Source: Sagittula stellata E-37 | GTDB lineage: Bacteria; Pseudomonadota; Alphaproteobacteria; Rhodobacterales; Rhodobacteraceae | Direction: 5' to 3' | DNA length: 64,000 bases | Assembly (NCBI RefSeq): GCF_039724765.1 | Contig: NZ_CP155730.1 | Span: 310,001-374,000, forward strand | Shown here: piece by piece, positions 16,878-25,061 of the stretch | Position numbering within the stretch: position 1 is the first letter of the stretch | Layout of the letters: each line of letters begins with the position of its first letter | Made by a program: the position numbers and the translations under genes | Notes under the pieces: generated by a model | The model's input: the letters and a program-made list of their open reading frames with translations, nothing else | What the model was told of the DNA's origin: nothing | The model's database searches: none

Positions 16878-17549
16878 ATGGCTAAGCGAGGCCCTATAGT
16901 TTACGACGAAGATGAACAGAGCGATGAAGCCGCCGAGGCGTTGGTGGACGCGGTAACCAACGGCTTTGCGATCATAATCGTCCTCACGACGCTTAGCCTT
17001 TTGACATTCAGTACCAATCCACCGGTCAAGGGAAGCGTCTTGTCCGCAACGACAAAGGCCTTCGCACAGACGCCGAGGGCATTCGAGCACTTTCGACCTC
17101 TGACCGAGTTTTTCGTTTTCCGCACAGACGGTTTGTATAGACTCGGCTTCGAAGAATTAGCGGCGGCCCATATTGCAGATCCAGAAGCCTCTACGCTTAT
17201 GGTAGGAGGGCGTCGCAACTTCCTGACGGGGCCTGACGGCAACACGCGCGACTTAAACTCATTCCGTGTGCAAGTTTTGGTTCAGTACCTGGACCATCTC
17301 GTTGCGGCTAGCGTGCCCGCTGAGAGCGAACTGGATGAAAAAATTGCATTTATTGAGGCTATACCCGCAGGGTCCTCACCGTGGATCCACGTCATCCCCG
17401 ACGCTGTGCCGCTTTTTGCTGAGATGTATGTGGCCATGAAAGAGCGAGACATTTCGTTCCGTTGGGCTGTTGTGCGCGGTTCGGGCGGCATTCGGATCAG
17501 TGTTTCGCGCCGATCTGCAAACTTTGACAATGACACCTTTTTCCGATGA
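16878..17549 (+). CDS. Single-TM ExbD/TolR-like protein, long
   Basis: The protein has 223 residues and lies one base after the previous gene. The acidic N-terminus (EDEQSDEAAEALVDAVTNG) leads into one TM (FAIIIVLTTLSLLTFSTN), with an Asp shortly before it as in ExbD/TolR. The C-terminal periplasmic part includes PWIHVIPDAVPLFAEMYVAM then ISFRWAVVRGSGGIRISVS, which resembles the ExbD/TolR beta-alpha-beta pattern (strand, 'D..vP…v…m…gi', strand). No OmpA/MotB peptidoglycan-binding motif is visible. Two ExbD-like partners for one ExbB-like channel suggest a hetero-pair. Confidence 0.65.
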   Translation: MAKRGPIVYDEDEQSDEAAEALVDAVTNGFAIIIVLTTLSLLTFSTNPPVKGSVLSATTKAFAQTPRAFEHFRPLTEFFVFRTDGLYRLGFEELAAAHIADPEASTLMVGGRRNFLTGPDGNTRDLNSFRVQVLVQYLDHLVAASVPAESELDEKIAFIEAIPAGSSPWIHVIPDAVPLFAEMYVAMKERDISFRWAVVRGSGGIRISVSRRSANFDNDTFFR

Positions 17550-18697
17550 TGTTTCGTTTGATAACCCATGCGCTGATTGCGTCCTGTTTTGTACACCCTG
17601 CGCTGGCGAATTGTCATTCTGGGGCTGTCGGGGATCCCGGCCAGCCTATGGTTGAAGTCCCCGCAGGCACAGGACAGGCCAAGGCGACTAAAAACGGTTC
17701 GGACAACCAACCGCGGCTACGACTTTGGCCGGCGCCGCCAGAATCATCCGCGGCTGTTCGGATCTCGACATTAGACCTAGAAGACGAGATTGAGCAGTTT
17801 CGAACAGAAACAATAGCTGCCTTAATGGCCGTGTCGGCGCCAGAACGTGATCGGCAAGAAGAAATAGCAAACGAAAGTCCTTCAGAAGATACAGGATGTG
17901 CAGAGGTTCTCGCGTCAGGTGATACTGCGCTTATGCGGTATCCGAACCTTGCGGTAGGCGTTGCCCCGGAAATTCGCGCGCGCTTCAGAGCCGCTGCCAT
18001 GGTTGCCGGGGTACCAGCAAAGTTAGATGTACTCGGCCAGATTTTATCCGTGAGCGATGATCCTATGGTTCGCCACCGCGCGCTTTATGAAATGGCACGC
18101 ACGCATCTTCGGGCGGGCGAACCACTGGACTCGCCCCGGCTACGCGCTTGGATCCAGAATTTGCAGGCACTTAGCGAGCAGTTGGGCCATGAGTTGGACC
18201 CCAGGCTTCAAGCCGATACCGACTATCTCACGGCATTTGTCTTGCTAAGAAGAGGGCAAACAGAGCCCGCGCTGCGTTACATTGACCGCGCCAATCAACG
18301 CGACCCGAACTTCTTGCGCGCGCTCTATCTCTCGGTTGAAGCGAGGATGCAAAGTCTGTCTTTGGCCAACATACCGGGAGCGAAAGTATCGCGTTGCGAT
18401 GAAAATAGTGCTCATCTTTTGCGAAGTCTTCGGCGAATAGAAGCCCTGACCAAAGACCGTAAACAGTTGATCTATTTGGCCGAGTTCATGGCAGAATTGC
18501 CTGGAACGGCCCAAGCCCGCGATTATGTATTAACTGCGCTCCTCCTGCGCATAGGCCGCGAAGAAAGTGCTCGCGCGATTGGCAACAAGATTTTGATTTC
18601 ACCAGATAACGGTGACCGTTGCATAGCGCTTTTTCAACAAGCAACCGCAGAGCTTTTTGAGACCTATCAGGAGGCCGGCCTATCGGCCAAACAGTGA
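17546..18697 (+). CDS. Exported helical-repeat (TPR-like) protein
   Basis: The protein has 383 residues. The ATG at 17546 overlaps the previous stop. The signal peptide is MMFRLITHALIASCFVHPAL, cut near ANC. A Pro-rich linker (about 25-75) is followed by a helical repeat domain from about 150 on (RHRALYEMARTHLRAGEPLD, YLTAFVLLRRGQTEPALRYI, YVLTALLLRIGREESARAIG), which fits TPR-like pairs of helices. It is probably a periplasmic docking protein; no enzyme motif seen. Confidence 0.65.
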   Translation: MMFRLITHALIASCFVHPALANCHSGAVGDPGQPMVEVPAGTGQAKATKNGSDNQPRLRLWPAPPESSAAVRISTLDLEDEIEQFRTETIAALMAVSAPERDRQEEIANESPSEDTGCAEVLASGDTALMRYPNLAVGVAPEIRARFRAAAMVAGVPAKLDVLGQILSVSDDPMVRHRALYEMARTHLRAGEPLDSPRLRAWIQNLQALSEQLGHELDPRLQADTDYLTAFVLLRRGQTEPALRYIDRANQRDPNFLRALYLSVEARMQSLSLANIPGAKVSRCDENSAHLLRSLRRIEALTKDRKQLIYLAEFMAELPGTAQARDYVLTALLLRIGREESARAIGNKILISPDNGDRCIALFQQATAELFETYQEAGLSAKQ

Positions 18698-18698
18698 A

Positions 18699-19319
18699 AT
18701 GACATCTGCCAATTTGTCCCAAGTTTTCTCGGTTTTGCTGACGCTAATACCGCTAACAGCCTTCGCGACGTGTTCGTCAAGAGATCACAGTTGGAAGCGC
18801 CTGGCCGTTTGGTGCTTGGCTGCGCTCGTGCTGTTGATTCTTAATGACCTTGGGGATGTACTACGCGCGGAGAGGGATAGGGTTCGGTCGCCGGTTGACT
18901 TTGGGCGACTCAGCATAGCCCTATTCCCGGGCGTATCGGTTCTTACCGGTTCATTGCTTCAACGCGAATTCAAGCAAATGGGTATATTCTTTGGCCTAGT
19001 GTCTGGGTGTGTTGCAGCCACTCTTGGTCTAGTAATGGTACACACGGTTAACTCAGCCCTGTCGGATTTTTCAGTAACGCCACTTCCACAACAACTTTTG
19101 GGAATTCTTAGCCTTGGTATGGGTGTTGTCATTTCGCTCGCCGTAGGGCGAACTATGAATGCGTCTTCAGTTGGCATTTCTCTATTTGCACTCGCGGTAC
19201 CTTCGGGTTTGGTTTGGCTCGATTACGGCACAACGCTCGTAAATACGGTGGCATTCTGCTTGTCTTTAACTGCGTCCGCGACCTTGTTCGGTCAGCTTTC
19301 GTACAAGCCTCTGCATTAA
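18699..19319 (+). CDS. Polytopic inner-membrane protein, unknown
   Basis: The protein has 206 residues with about six TM segments (VFSVLLTLIPLTAFA, LAVWCLAALVLLILN, LSIALFPGVSVLTG, IFFGLVSGCVAATLGLVMV, LLGILSLGMGVVISLAVG, then GISLFALAVPSGLVWL with a further hydrophobic stretch). The start ATG at 18699 follows the previous stop by one base. The stop overlaps the stop of the convergent minus-strand gene by 4 bases (19316-19319). It is the last gene of the plus-strand operon. No family recognised. Confidence 0.65.
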   Translation: MTSANLSQVFSVLLTLIPLTAFATCSSRDHSWKRLAVWCLAALVLLILNDLGDVLRAERDRVRSPVDFGRLSIALFPGVSVLTGSLLQREFKQMGIFFGLVSGCVAATLGLVMVHTVNSALSDFSVTPLPQQLLGILSLGMGVVISLAVGRTMNASSVGISLFALAVPSGLVWLDYGTTLVNTVAFCLSLTASATLFGQLSYKPLH

Positions 19320-19765
19320 ATGCGAGTAAGCTGCAGGCTTTTCACATGCGAGTGGTCTAGCGTTTCAATGGACAGCCTGAGTTCTTTGACAAAGGCTTTG
19401 TTGCATTCGTCCTTGTTTCGCGAATCCGAACAAACGAGGGAAAATACATCTCGAGCCGCGAGACCATCCGTGTCACTGTTGGTGGGCAAGTATGGTAAAC
19501 TAACCCAATTTCCCTCGATATCTGGTTGTGATCCAGAGAAGATTGGTTGTATTTGAACCTGTCTGACTAAGCGGGTCGGATCTAATTGAACGATAAAGAG
19601 CGAACGCCCCTTTAACGTTATCTCAACACCGGCAACTACGACAGTTGGGTAGGTCGTTTCTACCGAGGCCATTTCTTGGTCGCGAAGATCTAGATTGCCA
19701 ACTTGATACGACACTGCTGTCACTGCGGCGCCGAGCGCCAAGAACCAAAAAAATAGTGAGCGCAT
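19316..19765 (-). CDS. Small membrane-anchored or exported protein, unknown
   Basis: The protein has 149 residues. The ATG at 19765 is preceded by AGGAG at good spacing, so it is preferred to the ATGs at 19792 and 19780. The hydrophobic N-terminus (MRSLFFWFLALGAAVTAVSY) is a signal or anchor. The rest looks beta-rich (TYPTVVVAGVEITLKGRSLF) with two Cys late in the chain. It lies in the same orientation as the caspase-like gene cluster beyond the IS block and may be the tail of that minus-strand operon, cut off by IS insertion. Confidence 0.55.
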   Translation of the reverse strand: MRSLFFWFLALGAAVTAVSYQVGNLDLRDQEMASVETTYPTVVVAGVEITLKGRSLFIVQLDPTRLVRQVQIQPIFSGSQPDIEGNWVSLPYLPTNSDTDGLAARDVFSLVCSDSRNKDECNKAFVKELRLSIETLDHSHVKSLQLTRI

Positions 19766-19987
19766 GGCCTGCTCCTGCATTGTCTGTTTCACTTAAATCG
19801 AAAAAGCAAGGCAAGAATAGGGCAAAACACTTAATGCGAGGTAAGCGGTGCGCTGTTGATTTCCACCCAGAACTGAATAGCCCCTGACCTGCCCCCCGCG
19901 AAATCCCTCACCGTGATGTAGAGTTTGCGCCAGCTTGGTCCGACCCCGAACCTTCTACCGCCCTTGGCGAGAGTTTTCCGGCTTTGA

Positions 19988-20812
19988 TCAGGGTAACAGG
20001 CTGGTGATGTCCCCTGATTTCGTCAGCGTGATCGGGGTCTTGTTGCCGATCGCGCCATGTGGCCGTTCCTCGTTTTAGTATCTACGCCAAGCCTCCAACT
20101 TTTCGGCCGCATCTGCAAGCGTCAGGAACCAAGGGGCGTTCAGGCACTCGGCACGGAACCGGCCATTGAACGCTTCAATGAAAGCATTGTCTGTTGGCTT
20201 TCCCGGCCGTGAGAAGTCGAGCGTGACACCGCGCTGATAGGCCCAGAGGTCCATGTCGCGGGAGATGAACTCGCTGCCCTGATCGACCCGGATCGTCTTG
20301 GGATAGCCCGATCTGCGGCACACCCGGTCCAGTGTCGCCACGACATCCTCGCCGCGATAGCTGAACCGCGCGTCGAGCACCGGAACGTATCGCGAGAACG
20401 TGTCCACGACCGTCAAGACCCGAAGCTTCCTGCCCGTCGCCAGCTGGTCATGGACAAAATCCATCGCCCAGACATCGTTCGGCCCGACGGCTTCGGCACG
20501 GTCATCGCGCAGCTTGGCCTTCACCCGCCGCTTCGGCGTCTTGTTCCTGAGCTGCATGCCCAACTCCCTGTAAATGCGATAGACTTTCTTGATGTTGATA
20601 CCCCAGCCCTCGCGGTCCAAGAGCACATGAACCCGGCGATAGCCGTAGCGCACACGTGTCTCGCAGATCTCCTTGATCCGCTTTTCCACGGCAGCCTGAT
20701 CGACGCGGCGGGATTTGTAGTGGAACGTCGAGCGATCAAATCCGATGGCGCCACACGCCGTCCGGATCGAGACCGCCCAATCGCTGCACATCCCGCGCAC
20801 CAGTTCGCGCAT
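19988..20812 (-). pseudogene. IS3 element A transposase OrfB with premature stop
   Basis: DDE integrase-type transposase. The catalytic residues are present in WAMDFVHDQ, IRVDQGSEF and DNAFIEAFNGRFR. At 20075-20077 the frame hits TAA within …AWRRY-stop-NEERPHGAIG; related proteins read YYNEERPH, so a single TAC-to-TAA change is likely. The frame then continues to a normal TGA at 19988. About 28 C-terminal residues, including the RPH..G motif, are lost, so activity is doubtful. Confidence 0.8.
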
Positions 20813-20823
20813 CCGACCAGGCT

Positions 20824-21090
20824 TCAGATCTTTCGCCGGATGACATCCTGCAACATCTCACGGTCCAGCGTCAGATCGGCCACGATCTTCTTCAGCCGGC
20901 CGTTCTCATCCTCGAGCTGCTTCAACCGCTTCATCTCCGTCGGCAACAGACCCGCATACTTCTTCTTCCAGTTGAAGTAGGTGGCCTGGCTGATGCCCGC
21001 CTTGCGGCAGATCTCCGCAACCGGCGTGCCCTCTTCGCCCTGCTTGATGATGAACGCCTTCTGCGCGTCCGAAAACTTCGATGCCTTCAT
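20824..21090 (-). CDS. IS3 element A OrfA (HTH DNA-binding)
   Basis: The protein has 88 residues from the ATG at 21090 (MKASKFSDAQKAFIIKQGEE). An HTH (PVAEICRKAGISQATYFNWK) is followed by a leucine-zipper-like C-terminus (MKRLKQLEDENGRLKKIVAD) and ends DVIRRKI. This is the standard OrfA of the IS407-like branch of IS3. OrfB is normally made by frameshifting from it. Confidence 0.85.
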   Translation of the reverse strand: MKASKFSDAQKAFIIKQGEEGTPVAEICRKAGISQATYFNWKKKYAGLLPTEMKRLKQLEDENGRLKKIVADLTLDREMLQDVIRRKI

Positions 21091-21187
21091 CTGATTCCGC
21101 TCCTCTCCCAGCCGGGAAATCATAGCGGAAAACTCCACCTTCAAACGGCCCAGAATACGGGGATCAGATCAAACGAGGAGACGGATT

Positions 21188-21454
21188 ATGAAGCGATCGA
21201 GGTTCAGCGAGGAGCAGATCATCGCGATGCTGAAGGAGCAGGAGGCCGGCATGGCGACGGCCGATGTCTGCCGCAAGCACGGGGTGAGTTCTGCGACCTT
21301 CTACAAATACAAGGCGAAGTATGGCGGGCTCGAGGTGTCGGATGCGCGACGGCTGAGGGCGCTCGAGGACGAGAACGGCAAGCCCAAGAAGCTGCTGGCC
21401 GAGGCCATGCTGGACAACGCGATCCTGAAGGATGTCGCGGCAAAAAAATGGTAG
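21188..21454 (+). CDS. IS3 element B OrfA
   Basis: The protein has 88 residues (MKRSRFSEEQIIAMLKEQEA …). It has an HTH (ATADVCRKHGVSSATFYKYK) and a zipper region (ARRLRALEDENGKPKKLLAE). It is followed by AAAAAAATGG at the orfA/orfB junction, the kind of A-run used for programmed frameshifting in IS3 elements. Confidence 0.85.
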   Translation: MKRSRFSEEQIIAMLKEQEAGMATADVCRKHGVSSATFYKYKAKYGGLEVSDARRLRALEDENGKPKKLLAEAMLDNAILKDVAAKKW

Positions 21455-22344
21455 CGCCCGGTGTCAAGCGGGAAGCGGTGGCCCACGTCGTTGCGACACA
21501 CGGGGTGAGCCAGCGCCGGGCGTGCCAGGCCCTGGCCGTGGATCGGTCGAGCGTGCGCTATCGCAGCGTCCGCCCTGACGATGCCGGGGCAAGGACAGCG
21601 ATGAAGGCCGTGGCGGCAGAGCGACGGCGCTTCGGCTACCGCCGCATCCACATCTGCTTGAGCGGCAGTGGATCGTGATGAACCTCAAGAAGCTGCGGCG
21701 GCTCTATCGGGAGGAGAAGCTCCAGGTGCGTCGCAGGGGCGGCCGGAAGCGGGCCCTCGGCACGCGTCGGCCGATGCTGCTGCCAGATGCGCCGAACATC
21801 CGCTGGAGCCTCGACTTCGTCAGCGACGCGCTGACGGACGGACGCCGGTTCCGGGTGCTGGCCGTGGTCGACGACTACAGCCGCGAGTGCCTGGCGCTGG
21901 TGGCGGACACGTCGCTGTCGGGACATCGCGTCGCCCGGGAGCTCGACGCCGTGATCGCCCGGCGGGGGCGCCCTGCCATGGTGGTCAGCGACAACGACAC
22001 GGAGCTGACCTCGATGGCGATCCTGTCGTGGTGCCAGCGCACCGGCGTCGAATGGCACTACATCGCGCCGGGCAAGCCGATGCAAAACGGCTTCGTCGAG
22101 AGCTTCAACGGGCGCTTCCGGGACGAGCTGTTGAAAGAGACACTGTTCTCGACCCTCGGCGAGGCCCGGCAGCAAATCCGTGCCTGGCAGGACGACTACA
22201 CCCACCACCGCCCGCATTCCGGCCTCGGGAACATGACCCCGGCTGAGTTCATGGCAATGAGGGGCTGGAAATGCGCGCCGCGTAGTCCCAGAAATCAACC
22301 CGCGGATTCTCCGATTGGCCGGAGGAGAGGCGGGTGTCAGGTCA
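21448..22344 (+). pseudogene. IS3 element B transposase OrfB, frameshifted
   Basis: The N-terminal part reads in one frame to [11 protein letters not shown] (stop 21676-21678). The rest reads in another frame from [16 protein letters not shown] onward. A one-base loss near 21654 explains it (expected RRIHILLERQGIVMNL). The catalytic blocks remain: [32 protein letters not shown]. The frame has no stop before the element ends and runs into the IS110 fragment, giving a chimeric ORF to 22631. Confidence 0.75.
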
Positions 22345-22631
22345 GTGAGCAGGCCGCCGCGCTGGCGGGTCTGGCTCCGATCGCACATGACAGTGGCGCC
22401 ATGCGCGGCAAGCGCGCCATCGGAGGCGGCCGCCGACTGTTACGACACGTGATGTTCCAGGCGGCGCTCGTCGCCAGCCATCACAACCCGCTCCTGAAAA
22501 TCTTCGCCGACCGTCTTCGTGCCGCCGGAAAACCACACAAGGTTGTCATCACAGCAGTCGCCCGCAAACTCGTCACAATCGCAAACGCGATTGGCAAATC
22601 TCGTCTCAAATGGTCCCATCAGGCCGCATGA
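22345..22631 (+). pseudogene. IS110-family transposase C-terminal fragment
   Basis: The translation [40 protein letters not shown] and [20 protein letters not shown] matches the IS116/IS110/IS902 C-terminal domain (LAGLAP…DSG…RGKR.I.GGR; ALVA..HNP). About 95 codons remain, with the natural stop at 22629-22631. The N-terminal RuvC-like half is absent. Confidence 0.8.
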
Positions 22632-22709
22632 GAAATACATTTGCTAGGCACGGCAGATTACGCAATTCGGGCTAGGCGGCTACCGTTGGCTGAGGCAGGA
22701 TTGGCTCCC

Positions 22710-23873
22710 TTAACGTCGGTCGAACTCTCCAATGCCAGCCTTTTCTGGGAGCAATTGGACTGCAGCAACGTCTCCCGAAATGGTGGAAGATCGGGAGTAA
22801 GGCTTCCATGGGGCTTCCCAATCGGGCTGGAAACCTTCCTCCATCGCCGACCTGAGCTGTGCGAAACTGGGTGCAGAGTTTTCCCTCAGGGCCTTGATTA
22901 GCAAAGCTCCTAGCCTGCCCATGCTTTGTCCCTCCTGTGTGGGCGACAGGAACTTTGGTATCGGAATGTCTGTTGTAAGAGTGCCGGGTTTGGCAGCATA
23001 AAAAACTAAGCCATCAGACACGATGTCGTCCCACATACCGCGCACGATGCCGCTAAAGAATGCGGCATCGACTACGATGTCCTGTTCAATAGTGGCGTAA
23101 CAATTGTCGAATAAAATAACAAAAGGCACCGGAGGGTTGCCCTCTGGCGGGAAGCCTATTTGCTCGCGCGATTGCTCCTCTCTCTGCATCAACTCCTGCG
23201 CACGCATCGCGGTTTCTAACCCGGATAGTGGTCGCGTTAGATCGGGCATGATCTGCGAGGGTAGGAAATCGTCCATATACCGCATACTATCATGAGTCCG
23301 GTAATTCACCGCTGCCGAAAGGATGTCTCCGTTCCAGATTGTTTTTTGCACCAAAGCACTTACGCCCAACTGGCTGCGTTCTCTAGGGTTGACCACGGCA
23401 TCGCCGGGCTGGACAAACAGTATATCGAATTGGGGGTCGCCGTAGGCGTGGCCCATAATATATACCAGCAAACGGGGGGATTGAGCGTTATCGGCACGCA
23501 TACGTTTTTTGATATCGATAAGTGCATTTATGATATCTTCGCGTGTCACGACGTGGCCAGATTTGCCTTCCGAAAGCCGAGAAGTCAGCACGATCCCATA
23601 AGACGCACCGCTGGCGATCAACTCTTCCGCAACCATTTGGGCTGAAATTTCCGCCGAACGCAACTCTATAAGATCATCGTTACCCTTGACATACTCGCCG
23701 ATACCGATCGACAGGAAGTACAATCCGCTTGCCTCAATCTCGGGAGAGGGGCGGTTTTGCGCCAGCGAAGGCCCAGCAAGAAGGGCGACACAGACGGCGA
23801 GACCACGGATCAGTCGGGCAGTAATGCAAAACAATGCGAAACCTCCATCGCGAAAGACTTTTTGACTAACCAC
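22710..23873 (-). CDS. Exported caspase-like (peptidase C14 fold) protein
   Basis: The protein has 387 residues. A hydrophobic segment (IRGLAVCVALLAGPSLAQ, residues 22-39) is a signal peptide, so this caspase fold should act in the periplasm. The core runs from GLYFLSIGIGEYV through a strand ending YIMGHAYGD (candidate catalytic His142) to VPFVILFDNCYAT (candidate Cys258), which is the caspase His/Cys dyad order. The ATG at 23873 overlaps the upstream gene by 64 bases; a later TTG start near the hydrophobic segment is possible. It is the last gene of the minus-strand operon before the IS block, and shares compartment and composition with the plus-strand envelope operon. Confidence 0.78.
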   Translation of the reverse strand: MVSQKVFRDGGFALFCITARLIRGLAVCVALLAGPSLAQNRPSPEIEASGLYFLSIGIGEYVKGNDDLIELRSAEISAQMVAEELIASGASYGIVLTSRLSEGKSGHVVTREDIINALIDIKKRMRADNAQSPRLLVYIMGHAYGDPQFDILFVQPGDAVVNPRERSQLGVSALVQKTIWNGDILSAAVNYRTHDSMRYMDDFLPSQIMPDLTRPLSGLETAMRAQELMQREEQSREQIGFPPEGNPPVPFVILFDNCYATIEQDIVVDAAFFSGIVRGMWDDIVSDGLVFYAAKPGTLTTDIPIPKFLSPTQEGQSMGRLGALLIKALRENSAPSFAQLRSAMEEGFQPDWEAPWKPYSRSSTISGDVAAVQLLPEKAGIGEFDRR

Positions 23874-24424
23874 GCCCTAAAACCAATTCTCTGGTCGACA
23901 TGGTGTTTGATCTGAGCTTCCAGCGCAGCCAAGTCCTGTATAATGGCTGCAAAGGGTGTTAGCATAAGAGGCACGCCTTCATCCAGTATTCGGCGCGGAG
24001 GCTTCGCTCCGACTGCAAAATCCTTTAGATCCCTTTCGACTTGGTCTAGGCATGGATCGAAATCAACCAACTGATTTGGCACCATGTAGCGCAACTCTTC
24101 ATAGATCTCGTATTGTCTTCTCTGATCCGAGCTAGGTCGTTCTCTCAGCGGCGTTTGAGAAGCGCTCTGTGAAACTTCAATTTTGTACACGGAATCTCGG
24201 GCTTTCTTCAGCAAAACCAGCGTGCCACTCATTTCGTAGCGAACCTGTGCACGATGATCGAGATAGAAGGTGAACAATGTAAGCAGAAGCCCGCCAATGC
24301 TGACCAGCAAACCGGCGTCACGCAAGAGTCCAAGAATCCAAGTCGGTCTTTTGCGCCAAATCTGTCTACACAGACCGAGCACCGTTTCGCCTTCGAATCC
24401 CGTATCTGGCTCATTCTCCGCCAT
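23810..24424 (-). CDS. Single-TM membrane protein, unknown
   Basis: The protein has 204 residues from the ATG at 24424, which overlaps the upstream stop by 14 bases; an upstream ATG at 24478 would lie deep in that gene. One TM (AGLLVSIGGLLLTLFTFYL, about 45-65) follows a positively charged cytosolic stretch (RQIWRKRPTW), placing the bulk in the periplasm. The rest is helical with two Cys. No family recognised. It sits between an exported protein and the caspase-like gene in one operon. Confidence 0.6.
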   Translation of the reverse strand: MAENEPDTGFEGETVLGLCRQIWRKRPTWILGLLRDAGLLVSIGGLLLTLFTFYLDHRAQVRYEMSGTLVLLKKARDSVYKIEVSQSASQTPLRERPSSDQRRQYEIYEELRYMVPNQLVDFDPCLDQVERDLKDFAVGAKPPRRILDEGVPLMLTPFAAIIQDLAALEAQIKHHVDQRIGFRAWLVKKSFAMEVSHCFALLPD

Positions 24425-24947
24425 CGGGAACCCATCTGTGAATGGTTCGGTACCGCCCCGTTGAAAGGTTCGGCACATCCGTCATTAGTATCATAACGCA
24501 TGCACTGATGACATTCGGGTCTTTCACGAAACGGGCCGAGTACACCCGACTCTGGTTTCCAGCACTGATATGAAGTTCCGGCAAGTTTTCTGCCAGTGAC
24601 CAGGATAGAACAGCCGTCTTTCCCAGATGGGCTCTGCATCTGGCAAGGTTAGTCGCGGCCAGGGTCATGTCATGACCAACCAACACCTGTTCGACCACAC
24701 CACCATCGAGGAAACGAATGTTAGTTGCAAGACATTCCGTCGGAACCGGCTGCGACGGAGTTGGGGCCAAGATGGTTTGGGCATATTGAAGACTCCAATA
24801 ACCCCTTTCCCCACAGGGTGGTGATACGTAACAAACTTTCGAATCTCCAAAACAAATGTCTTCTTGGGCGAAAGCCGCACCATAGAGCAATAGTGTGCAG
24901 CTAAAGAGGATGAAATAGATCACCTTTTTTTCGGTCCAGCAAGCCAT
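24411..24947 (-). CDS. Small exported Cys-containing protein, unknown
   Basis: The protein has 178 residues. The ATG at 24947 follows AAGGAGAC and gives a signal peptide (EKKVIYFILFSCTLLLYGAA, cleavage AFA-QE). Six Cys occur in the mature chain, four of them within the first 45 residues (DICFGDSKVCYVSPPCGERG). It is the first gene of the minus-strand operon leading to the caspase-like gene. No family recognised. Confidence 0.58.
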   Translation of the reverse strand: MACWTEKKVIYFILFSCTLLLYGAAFAQEDICFGDSKVCYVSPPCGERGYWSLQYAQTILAPTPSQPVPTECLATNIRFLDGGVVEQVLVGHDMTLAATNLARCRAHLGKTAVLSWSLAENLPELHISAGNQSRVYSARFVKDPNVISACVMILMTDVPNLSTGRYRTIHRWVPDGGE

Positions 24948-25061
24948 ACTACCTAGTCTCCTTAAAATTGGGACTGTCCGCATCGAGCATATCTGATTGA
25001 TCATTAGTATATTTTAAGCCATTGGTCCATTGGAACGGTGCTTCCTGGCGTGGACGTTAGG

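Larger units (their letters stand above)
19885..21171 (-). mobile_element. IS3-family element A, full length
   Basis: About 1287 bp, bounded by related ends TGACCTGCCCCCCG (19885) and, read on the minus strand from 21171, TGATCTGATCCCCG. It holds orfA and orfB in the usual IS3 arrangement. No target duplication is visible, which fits insertion into or next to another IS followed by deletion. The element's left end is also present as a fragment at 2388-2601 in opposite orientation. Confidence 0.8.
21172..22344 (+). mobile_element. IS3-family element B, left end missing
   Basis: A second, different IS3 element. Only 16 bases separate element A from its orfA start, so its own left terminus is gone. 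Its right end is placed at about 22344 (…GGTGTCAGGTCA, whose complement TGACCTGACACCC resembles IS3 ends). Immediately beyond lies an IS110 fragment. The nested order is A against B against IS110. Confidence 0.65.

Noticed and set aside
15571..17549. Zorya anti-phage system (ZorA/ZorB-like genes)
   Set aside because: No OmpA/MotB peptidoglycan domain in the ExbD-like proteins and no ZorC, ZorD or ZorE helicase or nuclease gene nearby.
19985..20025. IS3-A right end at 20005 (TGATGTCCCCTGATTTCG)
   Set aside because: The orfB frame runs past it to a stop at 19988, and 19885 gives a better match to the other end.
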